Positions 50,299 to 59,468 of a DNA stretch of 64,000 nt are shown here, in pieces (position 1 is the first letter of the stretch; each line of letters begins with the position of its first letter). The notes below the pieces were generated by a model that ran no database searches, was not told the DNA's origin, and was given only the letters and a program-made list of their open reading frames with translations. Made by a program: the position numbers and the translations under genes. The stretch is from NCBI GenBank assembly GCA_024330265.1, contig JANDLT010000025.1, forward strand, positions 1 to 64,000, written 5' to 3'. The DNA is from Pyrinomonadaceae bacterium MAG19_C2-C3. Lineage in GTDB: Bacteria; Acidobacteriota; Blastocatellia; Pyrinomonadales; Pyrinomonadaceae.

Positions 50299-52941
50299 AT
50301 GCGAAAACTCTGTTCGATAGTTTTATCTTTCCTTCTTCTCACATCGAGTCTTGAAACCGCACCGGCGCAATCATCCGCGTCGCTTATCTCATCGTCCGCG
50401 CAAAGAGTTTCACCCTCGCCGCCATCGTCGTCGCCTGAAATCGAACGGCGCGTCGAATCTATCTTGAGCCGGATGACGACCGAAGAAAAGATTGATTTGC
50501 TCGGCGGGGTGGACGACTTTTTCATACGCGGCGTCGAGCGTCTCGGCGTGCCGCGCATGAAGATGGCGGACGGTCCGGTCGGCGTGCGTAACTTCGGTCA
50601 CGCGACGGCGTATGCCGCCGGTATAGGGTTGGCGGCAACGTGGAATCCGGCATTGGCGGAGCGTGTCGGCGTCGAACTGGGGCGCGATGCGCGTGCGAAG
50701 GGCGTGCATTTTTTATTGGGTCCCGGCGTCAACATCTATCGCGCGCCGATGAACGGGCGCAACTTTGAATACTTCGGCGAAGACCCGCACCTCGCGGCGC
50801 GCACGGCAATCGGTTATATCAAGGGCGTGCAGAGTCAAGGCGTGAGCGCGACCATTAAACATTTCATCGGCAACAATTCGGAGTTCGACCGTCACCAGAC
50901 CGACTCGGTGATTGACGAACGGACGATGCGCGAAATCTATCTTCCGGCGTTCGAGGCGGCGGTTAAGGAAGCCAACGTCGGGGCGATTATGAATGCGTAT
51001 AACCTGACGAACGGCGCGCATATGTCGCAGAACGGACGCTTGAACACGGACGTGGCGAGAGGCGAATGGGGCTTTGACGGCATCATGATGTCGGATTGGA
51101 ACGCGACCTACGACGCACTCGCGGCGGCAAACGGCGGAACCGATTTGGAGATGCCTTCGGGTAAATATCTGAACCGGGAAAACCTGATGCCCGCGCTTAA
51201 AGATGGCAAGGTTTCAATGCCGACGATTGACGACAAGGTGCGGCGCATACTGCGAACGGCGGCGCGCTTCGGCTGGCTCGACCGCGAACAGATGGACGCT
51301 TCGATACCGCGTTTCAACCGGCAAGGTCGCCGCGTCGCGCTCGATGCGGCGCGTGAAAGTCTGGTGCTGCTCAAGAACGAAGGGAACTTATTGCCGCTCG
51401 ATAAAGAGAGAATCAAATCCGTGCTGGTCGTTGGTCCCGATGCTTATCCGGCTGTCCCTGTGGGCGGCGGCAGCGCGCGTGTCGAACCGTTTGCCGCCGT
51501 CAGTTTCCTTGAAGGCATCGGCAATCATCCCGGCACAGGGGTTCAAGTTCATTATGCGCGCGGGTTGCCGACGTTAAGCGAAATGGCGGAAGCGACAAAT
51601 TTTATGATGAGCGCGACGACAGGCGAGCAGGCGGGTTTGCAAGCCGAGTATTTCAACAACGCCGAGTTAGAGGGAACTCCGACCGTGACGCGCATTGAGC
51701 CGCACATCAACTTCGGCAGACTCGCCCGCTCCTTCCCGGAAGGAACGCTTTCGTCGCGCTGGACTGGATACTATGTGCCGCAGGAAGCCGGAACGTATGA
51801 AGTTTTCGCTTCGTCCACGGGCGAGGAAGGCGGCTTTTATCGTTTGTATGTGGATGACAAACTCGTGTTCGATAATTGGGCTGCGTCGGGCGCGCTGGCG
51901 AGTTTAGCGACGCTGACTTTGGACGGGAAACCGCACCGGCTACGACTTGAACAACGCAGCCGTAGCCGCGCGCCGCGACTCGGAACACGTATGCAACTCG
52001 GCTTCATGCAGCACGGCAAGATGATTGATGCGGCGACGAAAAAACTCGCGGCGCAAGTGGATGCGGTCGTCGTCGCCGTCGGGTTCGACCCCGGAACTGA
52101 AAGCGAAGGTGCAGACCGCACGTTCCGCTTGCCTTTCGGACAGGACGAATTGATTCAAGAGATGGCAACGGCAAACAAGCGCACGATTGTCACCGTCACA
52201 TCGGGCGGCAATGTGGACATGAACGCATGGCTCGACCGCGTTCCCGCGCTCGTCGAAGCATGGTATCCGGGACAGGAAGGCGGCACGGCGTTGGCTGAAA
52301 TCCTGTTCGGCGACGTTAATCCTTCGGGACGTTTGCCCGTCACGTTCGAGCGTCGTTGGGAAGATAACCCGACATATAACAGTTATTACCCGGAAGCGGG
52401 AACGAAGCGCGTCGTGTACGGGGAAGGCGTGTTCGTCGGCTATCGCGGTTATGAACGCGACAACGTGAAGCCGCAGTTTCCGTTCGGACACGGGCTTTCC
52501 TACACGACGTTTGCTTACGGCAATGTGAGCATCAAACCCGTTTCGAGCGGAGAAGCGAATATGGATGCGCGAAGCGTGCGTTACGAAGTTTCATTCGACG
52601 TGCGAAACACGGGCAAGCGTCAGGGCAGCGAAGTCGCGCAAGTCTATATAGGAGATTCGCACTCGAAAGTTTTGCGTCCGGCGAAAGAACTGAAAGGTTT
52701 TGTGAAGGTGAACCTTAGACCGGGTGAGACGAAGCGCGTTTCGGTCGCGCTCGATAATCGCGCGTTCGCGTATTACGACGCGGCGGCTAAGGGCTGGCGG
52801 ATTGAGGCGGGCGAGTTCGAGGTGATGATTGGTCGCTCGTCTCAACAAATCGAATGGCGCGGAAAAATCGTGCTTTCATCCGCATTCGCGCACCTTGTGC
52901 GGCGTAAGTATTTTGCGGCTGTGCCGCCTGATGTGCGGTGA
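50299..52941 (+). CDS. GH3 beta-glycosidase with PA14 domain and repeat-derived C-terminus
   Basis: 880 residues, signal peptide at 1-24. The GH3 domain has GPGVNIYRAPMNGRNFEYFGED and nucleophile Asp266 in IMMSDWNATYD. A PA14 domain is inserted at ~440-580 (GLQAEYFNNAELEG). The FnIII-like end has FPFGHGLSYTTFAYG. The last ~16 residues (VRRKYFAAVPPDVR) are read from a MITE-like element starting near 52889, so the native C-terminus was cut or extended. No own ribosome site is visible, so translation is likely coupled to GH97. Activity likely on beta-glucosides. Confidence 0.86.
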   Translation: MRKLCSIVLSFLLLTSSLETAPAQSSASLISSSAQRVSPSPPSSSPEIERRVESILSRMTTEEKIDLLGGVDDFFIRGVERLGVPRMKMADGPVGVRNFGHATAYAAGIGLAATWNPALAERVGVELGRDARAKGVHFLLGPGVNIYRAPMNGRNFEYFGEDPHLAARTAIGYIKGVQSQGVSATIKHFIGNNSEFDRHQTDSVIDERTMREIYLPAFEAAVKEANVGAIMNAYNLTNGAHMSQNGRLNTDVARGEWGFDGIMMSDWNATYDALAAANGGTDLEMPSGKYLNRENLMPALKDGKVSMPTIDDKVRRILRTAARFGWLDREQMDASIPRFNRQGRRVALDAARESLVLLKNEGNLLPLDKERIKSVLVVGPDAYPAVPVGGGSARVEPFAAVSFLEGIGNHPGTGVQVHYARGLPTLSEMAEATNFMMSATTGEQAGLQAEYFNNAELEGTPTVTRIEPHINFGRLARSFPEGTLSSRWTGYYVPQEAGTYEVFASSTGEEGGFYRLYVDDKLVFDNWAASGALASLATLTLDGKPHRLRLEQRSRSRAPRLGTRMQLGFMQHGKMIDAATKKLAAQVDAVVVAVGFDPGTESEGADRTFRLPFGQDELIQEMATANKRTIVTVTSGGNVDMNAWLDRVPALVEAWYPGQEGGTALAEILFGDVNPSGRLPVTFERRWEDNPTYNSYYPEAGTKRVVYGEGVFVGYRGYERDNVKPQFPFGHGLSYTTFAYGNVSIKPVSSGEANMDARSVRYEVSFDVRNTGKRQGSEVAQVYIGDSHSKVLRPAKELKGFVKVNLRPGETKRVSVALDNRAFAYYDAAAKGWRIEAGEFEVMIGRSSQQIEWRGKIVLSSAFAHLVRRKYFAAVPPDVR

Positions 52942-53099
52942 GGCTTCGCCCCACCGTCAAGCAGGTGAAAGGTCTTCGAGGCTACGCCTCGAACGCGGGC
53001 GGCGCAGCCGCCCTAACTTTCCGGGCGGGTCGGAAAGGCACAGCCTTTCCTCACATCAGGCGGCACAGCCGCAAAACTTCATCCGCCGCGTAAGGTGAA
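52889..53099. mobile_element. Hairpin-array MITE-like element, copy 4, inside the GH3 3' end
   Basis: Same inner part as the element at 16331-16544 (ATTTTGCGGC, GGCGGCGCAGCCGCC, GGAAAGGC/GCCTTTCC). The terminal bases have drifted: CGCACC on the left and GGTGAA on the right. No target duplication could be read (flanks CGCATTCG versus GTGGATAA). Confidence 0.8.
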
Positions 53100-53136
53100 G
53101 TGGATAAATTCTTTCTCACTCCCACCGAGTGTGAAG

Positions 53137-55278
53137 TTATTTTACCGTCGGCGGTACGGGCGGTGTGGCGAGTTGTTTGACATGTTCGCGCCACGCGGAT
53201 TGGGTCATCGTCTTGAGTCGCGGGGCTTCACAAGCCGCGACGACGAGTTGTCTGACGTTGAGGATAACCGGAAATTCTAAGGCAGCTTTCGGTTTGGCTG
53301 TTTCTTCGAGCATGGCGAGTTTCGCCGCCCTCCATTCGGGAGCGGGAGCGATGTTCTTTGATAGATAAGACAGGGCTTCCAAGCCGACGGTCGCCATCTC
53401 GGATAAGTCTTTGGCGAGCGGTCTCGCTTCGTGCAGTCCCGGAATACTATCCATCATCGGCTGAAGTTCGATTGCGCTGTCGCGCCACAAGGTCAAAGTG
53501 TTTTGGATGCGATACGCATTCGCATCGAAGCGCGGCGCGTCGGCAAGCAGCGTGTCAACCAGTCGGGCGAAATCTCCCGCCGCGAAGCTGTCGGGGCGCG
53601 CCGCGTCCGCGAGTCCGGTGAGCGGATTAAGCATGGTGTGTTGCGTGTGATATTTGAATCGCTTGTATTCCTCGACCGGCTCGACGATTGAAATCAGCGT
53701 TTGAAGCGCGGCGACATTCGCGCCCTGCGCCAAACGGCGAAGCATCATTTCCTGATTCTTGCGGTGCGTTAATCCGAGTTCTTCGAGTTGAACATCAACG
53801 ACCGCCAGACGGCGGTACATATCTTCGACATCGCGCACGGTGCGCGGCGACCAAAATCTTTCGGCGATGGCGGCGGTGCGCGACCAGATGCGTGAATCAA
53901 TGGTTTCGGGTGTCACCCATTCGCTCCACATCGTCGCTTCGCCGCCGAGAATGTGCGCGGCTTCCGTCGCGGTAAGCGTGGTGTCAGCCGGAAGAGGGTC
54001 AACCAGATAGTGCATAGATGCGCTTTGCGCGAGGTCAATATAGTAACCGTTGGAGAGGATGCCGTTGTAGCCCTGACGGGCAGCTTCGGTGAGAGCTTTG
54101 TTGCCGCGCCATGATTGGATAACGATGTCTTTCGGCAAATCGGGTTGAAGGATTTCATCCCAGCCCATCATCGTCTTGCCGTGCTTTTTGAGAATTTTCA
54201 ACAGCCGTTGATTGAAGTAGGTTTGAAGCGCGTGTTTATCCTTGATGCCTTTCTTCTGCATGAAGGCTTGAATGGTCGGATTGAGTCGCCACTGCCGACC
54301 CGTGTTTTCGTCGCCGCCGATGTGCATATAAGCGTCGGGAAAAAGCTTTGCCATCTCGCCTAAAAACGTATCGAGAAATTTATAAACCTGCTCGCGCGTC
54401 GGGTCTAAAGACGGATTGAAGATGCCCGCTTGCCGCTCAATCAGGTACGGACCCGGCGCGCTGCCCAGTTCCGGGTAGCCGACCAGCCAACTCGTCGCGT
54501 GTCCGGGCATATCGAATTCCGGCACGACCCGTATCCCGCGCTCCTGTGCGTAAAGAACAATTTCGCGTATCTGATTTTGCGTGTAGTAATCGCCGTCCGA
54601 CCCCATGCCGTGAAGCTTGGGAAACTTTTTGCTCTCAATACGAAAGCCCTGATCTTCGGTTAAGTGCCAGTGCAGGACATTGAGCTTAACCGAAGCCATC
54701 GCGTCGAGATTGCGCTTGATAACTTCGACGGGGTGGAAGTGTCGCCCGACATCTATCAGCAGTCCGCGCCACGGAAAGCGCGGCTTGTCCTCAATGCTGA
54801 CCGCCGGAATGAAATAGCCTTCGCGGTCGCTATCCACCAATTGCAAAAAAGTTTCCAAGCCGCGCATCGCCCCGACGACCGTGCGGGCGGAAAGCACGGC
54901 TTGTCGCTCCGAGACTTCGAGCGTGTAGGCTTCGTCTTCATCAAGCGCGGGAACGGTTTTGCCCGCCGCCTGACAAGCGACGACGAGCGATGCGGTCGAA
55001 GCGTCGGTCGCCGGGTTGCGCGGAAACTCCATCACGGTGCGCCGCTCAAGTCGGCGCGCGACACGATTGATATAAGAGCGCAAACGCTCGTCAACGAACC
55101 CGCGTGTCGCAACGGTAAAATTTTTCGTCACCGCCATCCTGCCTTCGTTAAAGCGAACGGACGCCGGTACGGGCATCAAGTTATGTCGCGGCGCGGGTGG
55201 TGCGGACGGAGTTTGCGCGCCCGTAGCGCACGCGCTTAAGAGCAACATAACGAACAATGTAACGAAGCGAATTTTCAT
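53137..55278 (-). CDS. GH20 beta-N-acetylhexosaminidase lipoprotein
   Basis: 713 residues. Lipobox LLSAC puts Cys17 as the lipidated residue. Residues ~30-160 are the GH20b-type N-terminal domain; the barrel follows, with WRGLLIDVGRHF, HWHLTEDQGFRIES, and the catalytic pair Asp323-Glu324 in MHIGGDENTG. WSEWVTPETID and an extended C-terminal helical part complete it. GH20 removes terminal GlcNAc or GalNAc. With GH92, GH38 and GH2 it matches N-glycan disassembly. The gene converges with the GH3 gene; a MITE-like element fills the gap. Confidence 0.9.
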   Translation of the reverse strand: MKIRFVTLFVMLLLSACATGAQTPSAPPAPRHNLMPVPASVRFNEGRMAVTKNFTVATRGFVDERLRSYINRVARRLERRTVMEFPRNPATDASTASLVVACQAAGKTVPALDEDEAYTLEVSERQAVLSARTVVGAMRGLETFLQLVDSDREGYFIPAVSIEDKPRFPWRGLLIDVGRHFHPVEVIKRNLDAMASVKLNVLHWHLTEDQGFRIESKKFPKLHGMGSDGDYYTQNQIREIVLYAQERGIRVVPEFDMPGHATSWLVGYPELGSAPGPYLIERQAGIFNPSLDPTREQVYKFLDTFLGEMAKLFPDAYMHIGGDENTGRQWRLNPTIQAFMQKKGIKDKHALQTYFNQRLLKILKKHGKTMMGWDEILQPDLPKDIVIQSWRGNKALTEAARQGYNGILSNGYYIDLAQSASMHYLVDPLPADTTLTATEAAHILGGEATMWSEWVTPETIDSRIWSRTAAIAERFWSPRTVRDVEDMYRRLAVVDVQLEELGLTHRKNQEMMLRRLAQGANVAALQTLISIVEPVEEYKRFKYHTQHTMLNPLTGLADAARPDSFAAGDFARLVDTLLADAPRFDANAYRIQNTLTLWRDSAIELQPMMDSIPGLHEARPLAKDLSEMATVGLEALSYLSKNIAPAPEWRAAKLAMLEETAKPKAALEFPVILNVRQLVVAACEAPRLKTMTQSAWREHVKQLATPPVPPTVK

Positions 55279-55324
55279 AGTGTCTTCCGAAGTCTCCCGA
55301 AGCGTTGATGATTGGATTTAGCGA

Positions 55325-55606
55325 CTCACGCCCGCGCAGTTTTGGTTTTCAGCCTCGTTCACGAGGCTTTCCCTGTGGGCTGATAGCCACGCGATTTATC
55401 GCGTGGTCGGCATCGGGTAATAATTCCTCAGCCCGGTTCAGCGGGCTTGTAATCCGGTGGCTTAAGCCACTTTGGAGAAGGACGTTAAAACGCCCTTTCG
55501 GATTCTGCCCGGAAAGCGACCACGCGATGAATCGCGTGGCTATGTGCCGCCTGCGGCGGACAGCCCGATGAACCGGGCTGTAAATCCTTAACCGCGTAGG
55601 CGTGAG
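55325..55606. mobile_element. Hairpin-array MITE-like element, copy 5 (282 bp)
   Basis: Ends CTCACGCCCGCG and CGCGTAGGCGTGAG. The inside matches the element at 25734-26012 closely, including TTTTCAGCCTCG, GGCTTAAGCC and AGCCCGATGAA. Flanks TTAGCGA (left) and TTAGTGA (right) may be a decayed 8-bp duplication. The 158 bp after it (55607-55764) hold a CCACGCTT/AAGCGTGG hairpin and an inverted GCAAGCTGC pair (55699-55755), but no gene. Confidence 0.82.
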
Positions 55607-55764
55607 TTAGTGAAACTTGAAATCGCTTCATTGTTTCAATCCGCACCACGCTTGAAAAGCGTGGTGAATGCTGCAAACCATGGGTTGATTCCCCGCAAGC
55701 AAGCTGCGTCAGAGAAGGTATCACTTTTCCAAAATACCCGGCAGCTTGCTGCGGTGAAATTTAT

Positions 55765-58700
55765 TTAGCGTGGCTTTCGTTCCAGCGTGTCATAGAGCGG
55801 ATGAGCCGGACGAAGTTGCGCCGCTTCATCCGAAACCGTGAGAGCCATAATACGAATTTTGTCGTTGTCGGGCAGCGTCAAAGTTTTGGCGTCGGGCGGC
55901 AGGTCTAAGGTATAGGCGAACAGATACGAATACGAGTACGGCGCGCTGTGTCCGTCGGCGGTGTGATGATGTGAAGCGAACCATGCGACGGGAGCGGGTT
56001 TGATGAAACCGGGTGTGATGCCCGTCATCCCCGCGTAAAGGTCAATGCGTGTCTTCGGCGTTTGGTTCGCGGCGTCGGGCGCGGAAGTCGGCGGAATCGA
56101 AACCACTTTCGGCGTCCACTGGCGGTTGTCCCACTGCCCTATGTAGCCGCCCCAATTCTGAAAGGTGAGCGCGATTGGGTTGTTGCCGGCGCGGAAGGTC
56201 GCGCGCTTCACGTCGTCCGTCGCCGCCGCCAACATGTAGAGCCGCTTAAACTTGCCTGACGGAAGCGTAATGGTCTGCCCGCGCGGAACAACCGCGTTCG
56301 GTTTGCCCGTAATCGCGGAAGCGAGTTTGAAGCGTATCCCCGCGTAAGAAACTTCGGCGGGCAACATCTCCGCAGGCAGGGCACATCCGGCGTTGTCGAA
56401 GCCGCCGACCGACTCCGCGTCATGAGAACTGCTGACGGATAAATTGTAAGGCAGTTGAACGGGAAGTGATTGCGGGGCAACTACTTTTGATTGTGACGGA
56501 GCGAGTTTGACGGCGAAGGTATGCAGTTGGTAAGGGCTGAAGTTCGTCACCAACTCGCCTTTGGAAACGGTGGCGGCACCGATTGGTTGTTCCTGCCCGT
56601 TGACCTCGCGGGCGGAGATTATCGGAGCGGCTAAACGCAAACGAACATTCGAGGCGGGTTTGCCATCAAGTTCGACAAGGCGAATGATTACTTCGTCGCT
56701 CTCCTCCGCCTTCTTGAGTGCCAGCACGCGCACACGATTATTATTGACCACGAGCAGAGAGAAACTTTTACCAAGCGCGCCCGGATGCTGTGGACTTTCA
56801 AAAGCGATGAGCGGTTGATTGAGGCGTTGGGCTTGCCAGTCGGTCTGTTCACGTCGCCAATCTCCGGCGTGTCCGGCAAGACCGTAGATGAATTCGTGAC
56901 GCCCCCAATCCTGCGTCGTCTGGTCGTGATAATCCTTGCCGTTGCCGCCGCCGAGTCCGGGCGTAAAGAGCAGGGTTAAGCGCAAAGTCTTATCGTCGGG
57001 CTTATCCGAGCCGTACTTGCAATCCGAGAGAACGGTGACGCCGTAATCTCCGCTCCTGTCGGTTAAATCGAACCATTGATGCGAAGGAACTTCAAACTTC
57101 TTTTCGTCGTTGTTGCCGCGCTCGACGGTTCCGACATCCCAATTATAGGTCGCCTGCGGGTTCGCGGCGGTGAGGGGAAAGGTGGCTTTAAGCGAGGCAG
57201 CTTCCGTTTTCCAATCAATCACGTTACCGAACTCGACGCGATTGCCCGCATCACCGGCGGAGAGGCGAACCGTCTGGATGAACTTCGAGCCTTCGGTTTC
57301 GCGCTCGATTTCGAGGGCGACGCGCACCGCGCCCTGTTCGACGATGCGGATTTTAGCCGCTCCTCCGACAAAAGCGCGCGGCGGCTTCTGGCGGTCAGCC
57401 CAATCCATATTCCACGCGGGCCAATCGTGCGGCTTTTCCGTTTGCAAGGCGAGACGCACCGGAGCGGACATCAATTCCTTGTTGATGCTCTTATCGAAGA
57501 TGCTCGCTACGTCGCCGTTCGCGTCCACACGCAAACGGTAGCGCGCGTTTTCGAGTGACGAAGCACTTACTTTGAGAGGGGAAGAAGCATCGGCAGATGA
57601 AGCCCCGGTATCGCTTGCGCGCACGTCATAAACCCCGTAGCCGACCGAAGGTATTTTGGCGAGAAACAGAATCCGTAGCGTGTCGCCTTTAGTCTCCACA
57701 ATTTGCGCGGGGACTGACTCGCCGTCGAGTCCGATAACGTCTATTGACTTGGGGACATCACCGGAAAAGGATAGGGAAGCTTCAACCACATCTTCGCGCG
57801 CTATGTTGAGCGGGTTATAGACGACGATGGATTTACCTTTGCCGCGCGTGTCCAGACCCGAAGCGACCGCTTCGGTGGCACTGGTCAGGACGCCCGCGAA
57901 CTGATTGAGGGCGATAACGTCATCGTTCCATGAAAACTCGAAAGCTTTCGGCGTCGCCGTTCCCGGCAAGATGTCGTGAAACTGTCCGCCCATCACGAGC
58001 GTCCATGCGTCGTTGAGTCGCGCTTGCGGATAGGTTCGATTGCCGAGCCACGCGGCGGCGACGGAAGCGCGTTCGGCGGCGTCAGCCAGCAACTCGTTTT
58101 TGCGATTCCAGTATTTTTGATAACTCTGCGACGTGAGCGAACCGGCGGAATGGTTGGTCAATAAAAGGTCGCCTTTGTATCGCGGTAAGTTTGCGGTCTG
58201 CTCCGGTTTGATGTCGAGGAACATCTGTTCGGCGGTCGCGGAAACGACGCGCACCGGACCGTCACCGACCCTGACCATCTCTCCGGCTAGGTCTAGCGGC
58301 GGAATGACGGGCGGCGGTGGCGGCAGAACAGTCATTCGTTTGCCCGTTACCGCGTCAAGGAGTTTCACCGAAAATTCGCGCGGGCTACCGCCGATGTCGC
58401 CCGTGCCGTAATAGGTGTAATCGGTAAACAGACCGCCGTTTTCGCCGTTACGCTGAATGCGTTTCTGCCAATCAACGGGGGTGTAATTGACAGCCGGATT
58501 AGCGGCGGAAGCGGGTGGACTCCGGCTGTAATCCTCACGCACGTTGCTCGTATAGTCGCGCGGGTTGAATACCGAGATGATGCCGCGCCCGTCCGTGCCT
58601 TCCCAGATGCCGACGTTAAACGGAACGCCGACTGGAGTGTTCTGCGGTGAATCTTGTCCGCCGACGTTTGCCGCCGAACCCCAGTAGAGTTTCTGCGTCG

Positions 58701-59247
58701 AAAATCCTTTCAGCCCAAGATGCGCGAGGATGCTCGGCAGCGAAGCGGGGAAGCCGAAGCAATCGGGAATCATGTATTCGGCACTCGTCTTGCCGAAATC
58801 GCGGCGAAAGTATTGTGTACCGTAAAGAACCTGCCGCATGACTGATTCGGCGGAAGGCACGTTGACATCGCCCTCCTCCATCGCTGACCCGGCGGGAAAC
58901 CAGCGTCCGGCGGCGACATAATTTTTAAGCCGCGCGTAATCGTTCGGGTAATACTCTTTCATCATACGGTAACGATTCGCGCCGCTGAAGTTAAAAATGT
59001 AGTTCGGATATTTCTCGAACAACCTGAAGTTTTCGTGCAAAGTGTTCGGGAGATACTCGCCTATGACCTGCGGATATTCCCAACGCCATTGCGTATCGAG
59101 GTGGGCGTAGCCGACGACATAGAGCGTAGGCTCTCTGGTCAGGTCGGGCGGGTTTTTCGGGGCGGGTGATTGCGCCGCCGCCGAACCACCGATAATTATC
59201 GAGTACGCCAAAAGACACGATAGAAAACTTCTGATGTCGGGTAGCAT
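55765..59247 (-). CDS. Secreted GH38 alpha-mannosidase, large form
   Basis: 1160 residues from ATG 59247, with AAGGAG 8 nt upstream. Signal peptide ends near GSAAAQ. GH38 zinc motif YAHLDTQW (His49, Asp51) and nucleophile region YMIPDCFGFPASLPSIL (Asp162). Conserved FYSTQKLYWGS-type and GNRTYPQARLNDAWTL segments follow. The C-terminal half carries several beta-domains, about 250 residues longer than ordinary GH38. It differs from the other two GH38 genes in the window by length and by its zinc motif. Divergent from GH2, with a 221-bp shared control region. Confidence 0.86.
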   Translation of the reverse strand: MLPDIRSFLSCLLAYSIIIGGSAAAQSPAPKNPPDLTREPTLYVVGYAHLDTQWRWEYPQVIGEYLPNTLHENFRLFEKYPNYIFNFSGANRYRMMKEYYPNDYARLKNYVAAGRWFPAGSAMEEGDVNVPSAESVMRQVLYGTQYFRRDFGKTSAEYMIPDCFGFPASLPSILAHLGLKGFSTQKLYWGSAANVGGQDSPQNTPVGVPFNVGIWEGTDGRGIISVFNPRDYTSNVREDYSRSPPASAANPAVNYTPVDWQKRIQRNGENGGLFTDYTYYGTGDIGGSPREFSVKLLDAVTGKRMTVLPPPPPVIPPLDLAGEMVRVGDGPVRVVSATAEQMFLDIKPEQTANLPRYKGDLLLTNHSAGSLTSQSYQKYWNRKNELLADAAERASVAAAWLGNRTYPQARLNDAWTLVMGGQFHDILPGTATPKAFEFSWNDDVIALNQFAGVLTSATEAVASGLDTRGKGKSIVVYNPLNIAREDVVEASLSFSGDVPKSIDVIGLDGESVPAQIVETKGDTLRILFLAKIPSVGYGVYDVRASDTGASSADASSPLKVSASSLENARYRLRVDANGDVASIFDKSINKELMSAPVRLALQTEKPHDWPAWNMDWADRQKPPRAFVGGAAKIRIVEQGAVRVALEIERETEGSKFIQTVRLSAGDAGNRVEFGNVIDWKTEAASLKATFPLTAANPQATYNWDVGTVERGNNDEKKFEVPSHQWFDLTDRSGDYGVTVLSDCKYGSDKPDDKTLRLTLLFTPGLGGGNGKDYHDQTTQDWGRHEFIYGLAGHAGDWRREQTDWQAQRLNQPLIAFESPQHPGALGKSFSLLVVNNNRVRVLALKKAEESDEVIIRLVELDGKPASNVRLRLAAPIISAREVNGQEQPIGAATVSKGELVTNFSPYQLHTFAVKLAPSQSKVVAPQSLPVQLPYNLSVSSSHDAESVGGFDNAGCALPAEMLPAEVSYAGIRFKLASAITGKPNAVVPRGQTITLPSGKFKRLYMLAAATDDVKRATFRAGNNPIALTFQNWGGYIGQWDNRQWTPKVVSIPPTSAPDAANQTPKTRIDLYAGMTGITPGFIKPAPVAWFASHHHTADGHSAPYSYSYLFAYTLDLPPDAKTLTLPDNDKIRIMALTVSDEAAQLRPAHPLYDTLERKPR

Positions 59248-59468
59248 GAAACAGTCTCCTTCACAATTCGACATTGATTTTAAGCGTTCAAGAATTTTGA
59301 TGGCGAGGCTTTATTACCACCGAATCGGCTCTGAACCATGATGCGAGTTTCGGCATTATCTCTTCTCCGGCGCGGTTGTCTATACTAATCTTTCATTTGT
59401 CGTAACGTCATTGATTTTTTGGTGCAATTTACACGTTCAACTCTGTCACGAACACTTGCTTACAACTT
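59248..59468. promoter_or_regulatory. Divergent control region of GH38 and GH2
   Basis: TTGTCTATACTAA (59376-59388) is close to the TTGTCTGTACTAT before the TonB receptor (32441-32453). Both have the TTGTCTATAC half of GntR-like operators, and TATACT could also be a -10. AAGGAG (59255-59260, minus strand) serves the GH38 gene; no strong ribosome site precedes the GH2 start. Confidence 0.4.
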
